Assembly: GCA_963281255.1 (NCBI GenBank) | Contig: OY725490.1 | Span: forward strand, 3,534,001 to 3,598,000 | DNA: 64,000 nucleotides | Source of the DNA: Aphrocallistes beatrix | Taxonomy: Eukaryota > Porifera > Hexactinellida > Sceptrulophora > Aphrocallistidae | Direction: 5' to 3' | Shown: positions 60,973 to 64,000 of the stretch, piece by piece | How the letters are laid out: each line of letters starts with the position of its first letter | Position numbering within the stretch: the first letter of the stretch is position 1 | The notes under the pieces: generated by a model | The model's database searches: none | Told to the model about the DNA's origin: nothing | The model's input: only the letters and a program-made list of their open reading frames with translations | Made by a program: the position numbers and the translations under genes

Positions 60973-62539
60973 TATCGATGCCTAAAACGTAGAGAAAATT
61001 AGTTTGCAATCTATGAATTATGAAAAATATGATTTTTGAGCGTACTCGATTACCCTAACTAGCCTAGCCGTTGAGAGGAAGCCTCTTCGATTATTTTGGT
61101 ATTACACAATACTTTGTCTAAACAATAAATATCGGCGCAGTAAAAACAACCTAGGATGTAATCTAATCTGCGGAATTCGAATTCAGAATATTTAAATATT
61201 GATCTAAGTTGAGTAATTACACTTCAGATTTTTAACAATGGAAATTAGACGATTTACTCGCTCAAAATGGAAATGCATTCCAATAACAACACTGGCAGGG
61301 TGCTATACTTGTACATTTTAATTTGTCAATAGCATACTCCAGAACCTCAATCGAATTGATTTTATTAATTAATGTCAGAGTTTTTTAAGCATATTAACGA
61401 TGGTAAATTTACAATTACACTTTATTATTCATTATTTATCAATTTAAAAGACAAAGCCGTGTGGTAAATATCTGGTAAATTGGTTGTTACTAAAATCCGG
61501 GACGGGACGGGACAGCGGCGGGAGATTCCGGGTTTTGACTATAATACGGGACACATTTGAAACTGCCACAATGGACCCACGCTTCACTAGATATTATATT
61601 TACAGGTACTGTAGGTACGGCGTTTACCCCTCCACAGGCCTGGATCGGAGTGACTGGCTACGCGCCTGCATTAGCCAAGTCAATTAATAACAATAATGTT
61701 ATTTCTGCAATTCATTTGTACATATAACTTGAAAGTCATTACTACTACGTGGGTGTTCAATCATTCTGAAGTGTAACTATGATAAATCACTGTTACAATT
61801 AGCAGTATTTGACAAGATGACTTATCATCATAACAAAGTGTTCGATTTTTGTATAGGGTACTATATAATAAAATGTTGTTGTATTCTAGACATTTTAACA
61901 AACCTACTTCTACAACATTACGCGTATAATCAATAGATAATGGAAAGAAGCGTTCTTTTAGTGAAGCCTAGCTAGCCTAGCAATCGATGAAGTTCTCTCC
62001 ATCTTACAAAACCCTCAAGAGATATTTATATTACATCCCCTCCCTTAATAGTAAGGATACTTATTAATTAAATTAATTAATAGACATTGTTTGACTTATA
62101 TATTTAGGCCACTGTTAATAGTAAACTTTTCAGCTTTATCTCTTACTTGATAATATTATTAAGGCTAATAATTTGATATATATAATTGGCTACAAAAGTT
62201 GAATTAATAAACATTGAAATCTCAATAACCATCAACATAAATAAAAATATATTCCCTGCACCTGAAATGGGATAAAATACTGATTGCAATAATGACAATA
62301 ATGACAATATATGCGGTAACAAATATTGATGTGGGCGGAGGAGCTGGAACATGTTTTCAATTAACAGTGGCCTTACTTATGAAGGGATTATTCACAATAG
62401 ATGACTGGAGGGCTGAAAATTCTGTTGGGCCAACCGAGGGGTCACACCACTGCCGCGTAAGAAACCAAACTTGAAGAAATATTACTTTTCAGCAGACATC
62501 CCTCAAGGAATGACCCAGAATTTCCAAAGGCACGCTTAT
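60973..62539. other. AT-rich stretch with no supported gene
   Basis: A GGGACGGGACGGGACAG run at about 61500 and scattered short frames are present. I see no domain, element end or splice-linked coding signal. Confidence 0.4.
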
Positions 62540-63000
62540 TGATTGATGAAAGACGAAACCATTACTCTTATCCACTACGTTGGTGATGAAAGGTTTGCAT
62601 AGATTTTCGTCATCGAAGCACACACAACAATGGCGAGCAACCTTTTATAAGAACGCTTCCATCCACCCTGGGAAATTATGAAAAATTATGTAAGTCAGAC
62701 AAAGCAAGTGTTGTGTACAAACGAGCAGTGGCTTCAATGGATTGCAACCCAGAACATGTAGCAGTACAGATCCCAAGGAATATGAAACAGTTATGTAACC
62801 TCCGATATAAACACCTCCACCAGTCGCGAATTTCTCAAGATACCCTATATAACATTCATGAGCTGGCCTACGACATTCCTGGCTTCGTTTGGAAGATCAT
62901 AACCTTTCCTGACCTTGTTTGCATCTGTGGACTATGGCCTACTTTTAAAATCGACCCGATTCTACAAACTTTGACAATATCTCTGAGTAAAAAATTATAA
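62540..63000 (+). pseudogene. Transposase-like protein fragment
   Basis: The plus strand reads TLGNYEKLCKSDKASVVYKR, ASMDCNPEHVAVQIPRNMKQ, LCNLRYKHLHQSRISQDTLY, NIHELAYDIPGFVWKIITFP and DLVCICG, then a stop at 63000. I recall 'PRn.kQv.N.ry..l...Rls.DalYNlHE.A.d..gFv..I.t.PDL..i.g' from long transposase-like proteins of cnidarians and molluscs, lying just ahead of the catalytic 'lLSYDTTF' block; this is memory, not a search. Here the catalytic block is missing and stops occur upstream. It is therefore a relic of a MULE-like element. Confidence 0.55.
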
Positions 63001-63489
63001 ACCTAAACTTTGATAACTTTGTATATTTTCACGGACTTCTAAAATACATGGACTTTCAACTTTTACAGTAAATTAGCGTAGTCTGAAAATTAATATCGAT
63101 AAGTTACATTTGGTACATTTGGCATCACATTTTTGGTGATATATGTATTATTGCTGAATAGGAAGTAGCATATGGTGATTTCATTGGTCATATTAGAATA
63201 CTTGAAATATTTGTGGTTTTTCTAGTTTCTGCGGTTTTATCACCTTCCCATATATGGTAATTCTGTTAATAATTCGTAATTAGTTAGAGTTAGACATGTA
63301 AAATGTACTATTGTTGAATAGGAAGTCAAATATAAGGCGTCATTTGAGCGTATCGACTGGTCTTTGGTATGTCTGGCCATAGCCTACTGTATATAAGGCC
63401 TCACAGTAACTTGCGGATTTGAGACTAGGGATGCGGTAGAAGATGGTTGAACTAATACATGAGATGCCTTAAATCGTTAACAGAGCACA
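63001..63489. other. AT-rich spacer
   Basis: Nothing recognised beyond words such as AATAGGAAGT that recur elsewhere in the window. Confidence 0.35.
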
Positions 63490-63640
63490 ATAGCTTAGGA
63501 ATGTATTACCTGCATATATAAATATGGTGTCAAAGTACCCATATCCGTCGTTAAAATTTAGGTTAGTCAACATATGATTGCGCAATAGGTTATATTTGTG
63601 ACAAATTTGGTGATTTTCAGAGGCCGTTTGGGGCACTTCT
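63490..63640 (+). repeat. Dispersed repeat shared with 41330-41480
   Basis: It carries GGAATGTATTACCTGCATAT, GGTGTCAAAGTACCCATATC and ACATATGATTGCGCAATAGG, the reverse of the block at 41330-41480. Confidence 0.7.
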
Positions 63641-63836
63641 AAGTGCTTTTATTATAATTTTTTTCGCATAGAACTAAGATGTGAATGGGTTAATTAATAC
63701 GAAAATTTGGAATTTTTTTGATGGAATGTTGCTACATTCCAGTGTTGCTATGGAAACGTGTTTTGGTCAGTAGGGGTTATATCTTGAAAACTGCAATAGC
63801 TAGACATTCAAATATAATTCCATTTGATATCGACTA

Positions 63837-64000
63837 CCGTATTGCTTCGAATAAGCGCCCGGGCGCTTATTTATTTCATGCACCCTTTAGACCCGGCGCT
63901 TATTCAAACCGGCGCTTATTCAAGCCCCGGCGCTTATTTTTTTCATTCGCTATTTTTACCCGGCGCTCTTTTTTTTTGTTTACACATTGACTGGCACTTT
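63837..64000. mobile_element. AATAAGCGCC MITE, cut by the window end
   Basis: It starts CCGTATTGCTTCGAATAAGC after TA and matches the right half of 17445-17851 in reverse orientation, including ACCCTTTAGACCCGGCGC and TTTACACATTGACTGGCACT. The rest lies beyond the window. Confidence 0.88.

Noticed and set aside
61490-61560. GGGACGGGACGGGACAG run as a G-quadruplex regulatory site or CpG promoter
   Set aside because: Single short run with no gene nearby; no support beyond composition.
1-64000. tRNA or rRNA genes
   Set aside because: No cloverleaf with A and B box sequences or rRNA signature was recognised by eye; a covariance-model scan would be decisive.

Overview
This is an AT-rich animal (metazoan) nuclear window with few host genes and a very dense, nested load of transposons. 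The evidence is spliced exons with GT/AG borders (kynureninase), hAT, Tc1/mariner, MULE and Ginger-like transposase remains, an LTR retrotransposon, many MITEs, and no operons or ribosome-binding sites. The NHL-repeat gene and the proline-poor glycine-repeat giant protein recall gene families expanded in sponges, perhaps glass sponges. That placement is an inference from memory and is not proven by the window.

Host-type genes. (1) 304-879 (+): intact GNAT N-acetyltransferase; part of its locus was copied in direct orientation to 18948-19990, where the gene copy is dead. (2) 12567-13454 (-): single-exon NHL-repeat protein. (3) 21356-25087 (-): single-exon 1243-residue protein with a central Gly-rich collagen-like block. 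(4) 30691-34177 (-): three 3' exons of kynureninase, phase-consistent; the N-terminal exon(s) are not visible. Little links these genes functionally; kynureninase is the only one with a clear pathway (tryptophan/kynurenine).

Mobile DNA by region. 1-11.2 kb: MITEs, an inverted pair of 550-bp repeats, several copies of a GC-rich triple-hairpin repeat. 14.7-18.1 kb: composite foldback repeat, dead Tc1 transposase, pogo/Tigger-like MITEs. 18.4-18.7 kb: possible LINE N-terminus with a degenerate 2A-like motif. 26.4-27.6 kb: inverted repeat whose arms carry the same protein domain. 36.4-41.2 kb: hAT and MULE/FLYWCH/RING remains. 41.5-43.7 kb: Gypsy scrap and an OTU-protease gene split by inverted repeats. 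44.2-46.0 kb: Ginger-like DNA transposon with 35-bp TIRs. 46.36-47.38 kb: hAT deletion derivative with a perfect 8-bp TSD. 47.76-52.87 kb: young Ty3/Gypsy LTR element, almost complete, with a MITE in its 5' LTR. 52.9-53.7 kb: second MULE. 54.26-58.11 kb: a 3.85-kb element with long inverted arms. 58.46-60.24 kb: second Ginger-like integrase with an unknown C-terminal extension. 62.5-63.0 kb: transposase-like fragment.

The strongest signals beyond routine annotation are the triple-hairpin repeat family (compensatory stem changes plus CRE/AP-1-like sites), the long inverted repeats, the DNA-transposon MITEs dated by nested insertions, and the Gypsy element's apparent +1 shift at a stop codon.
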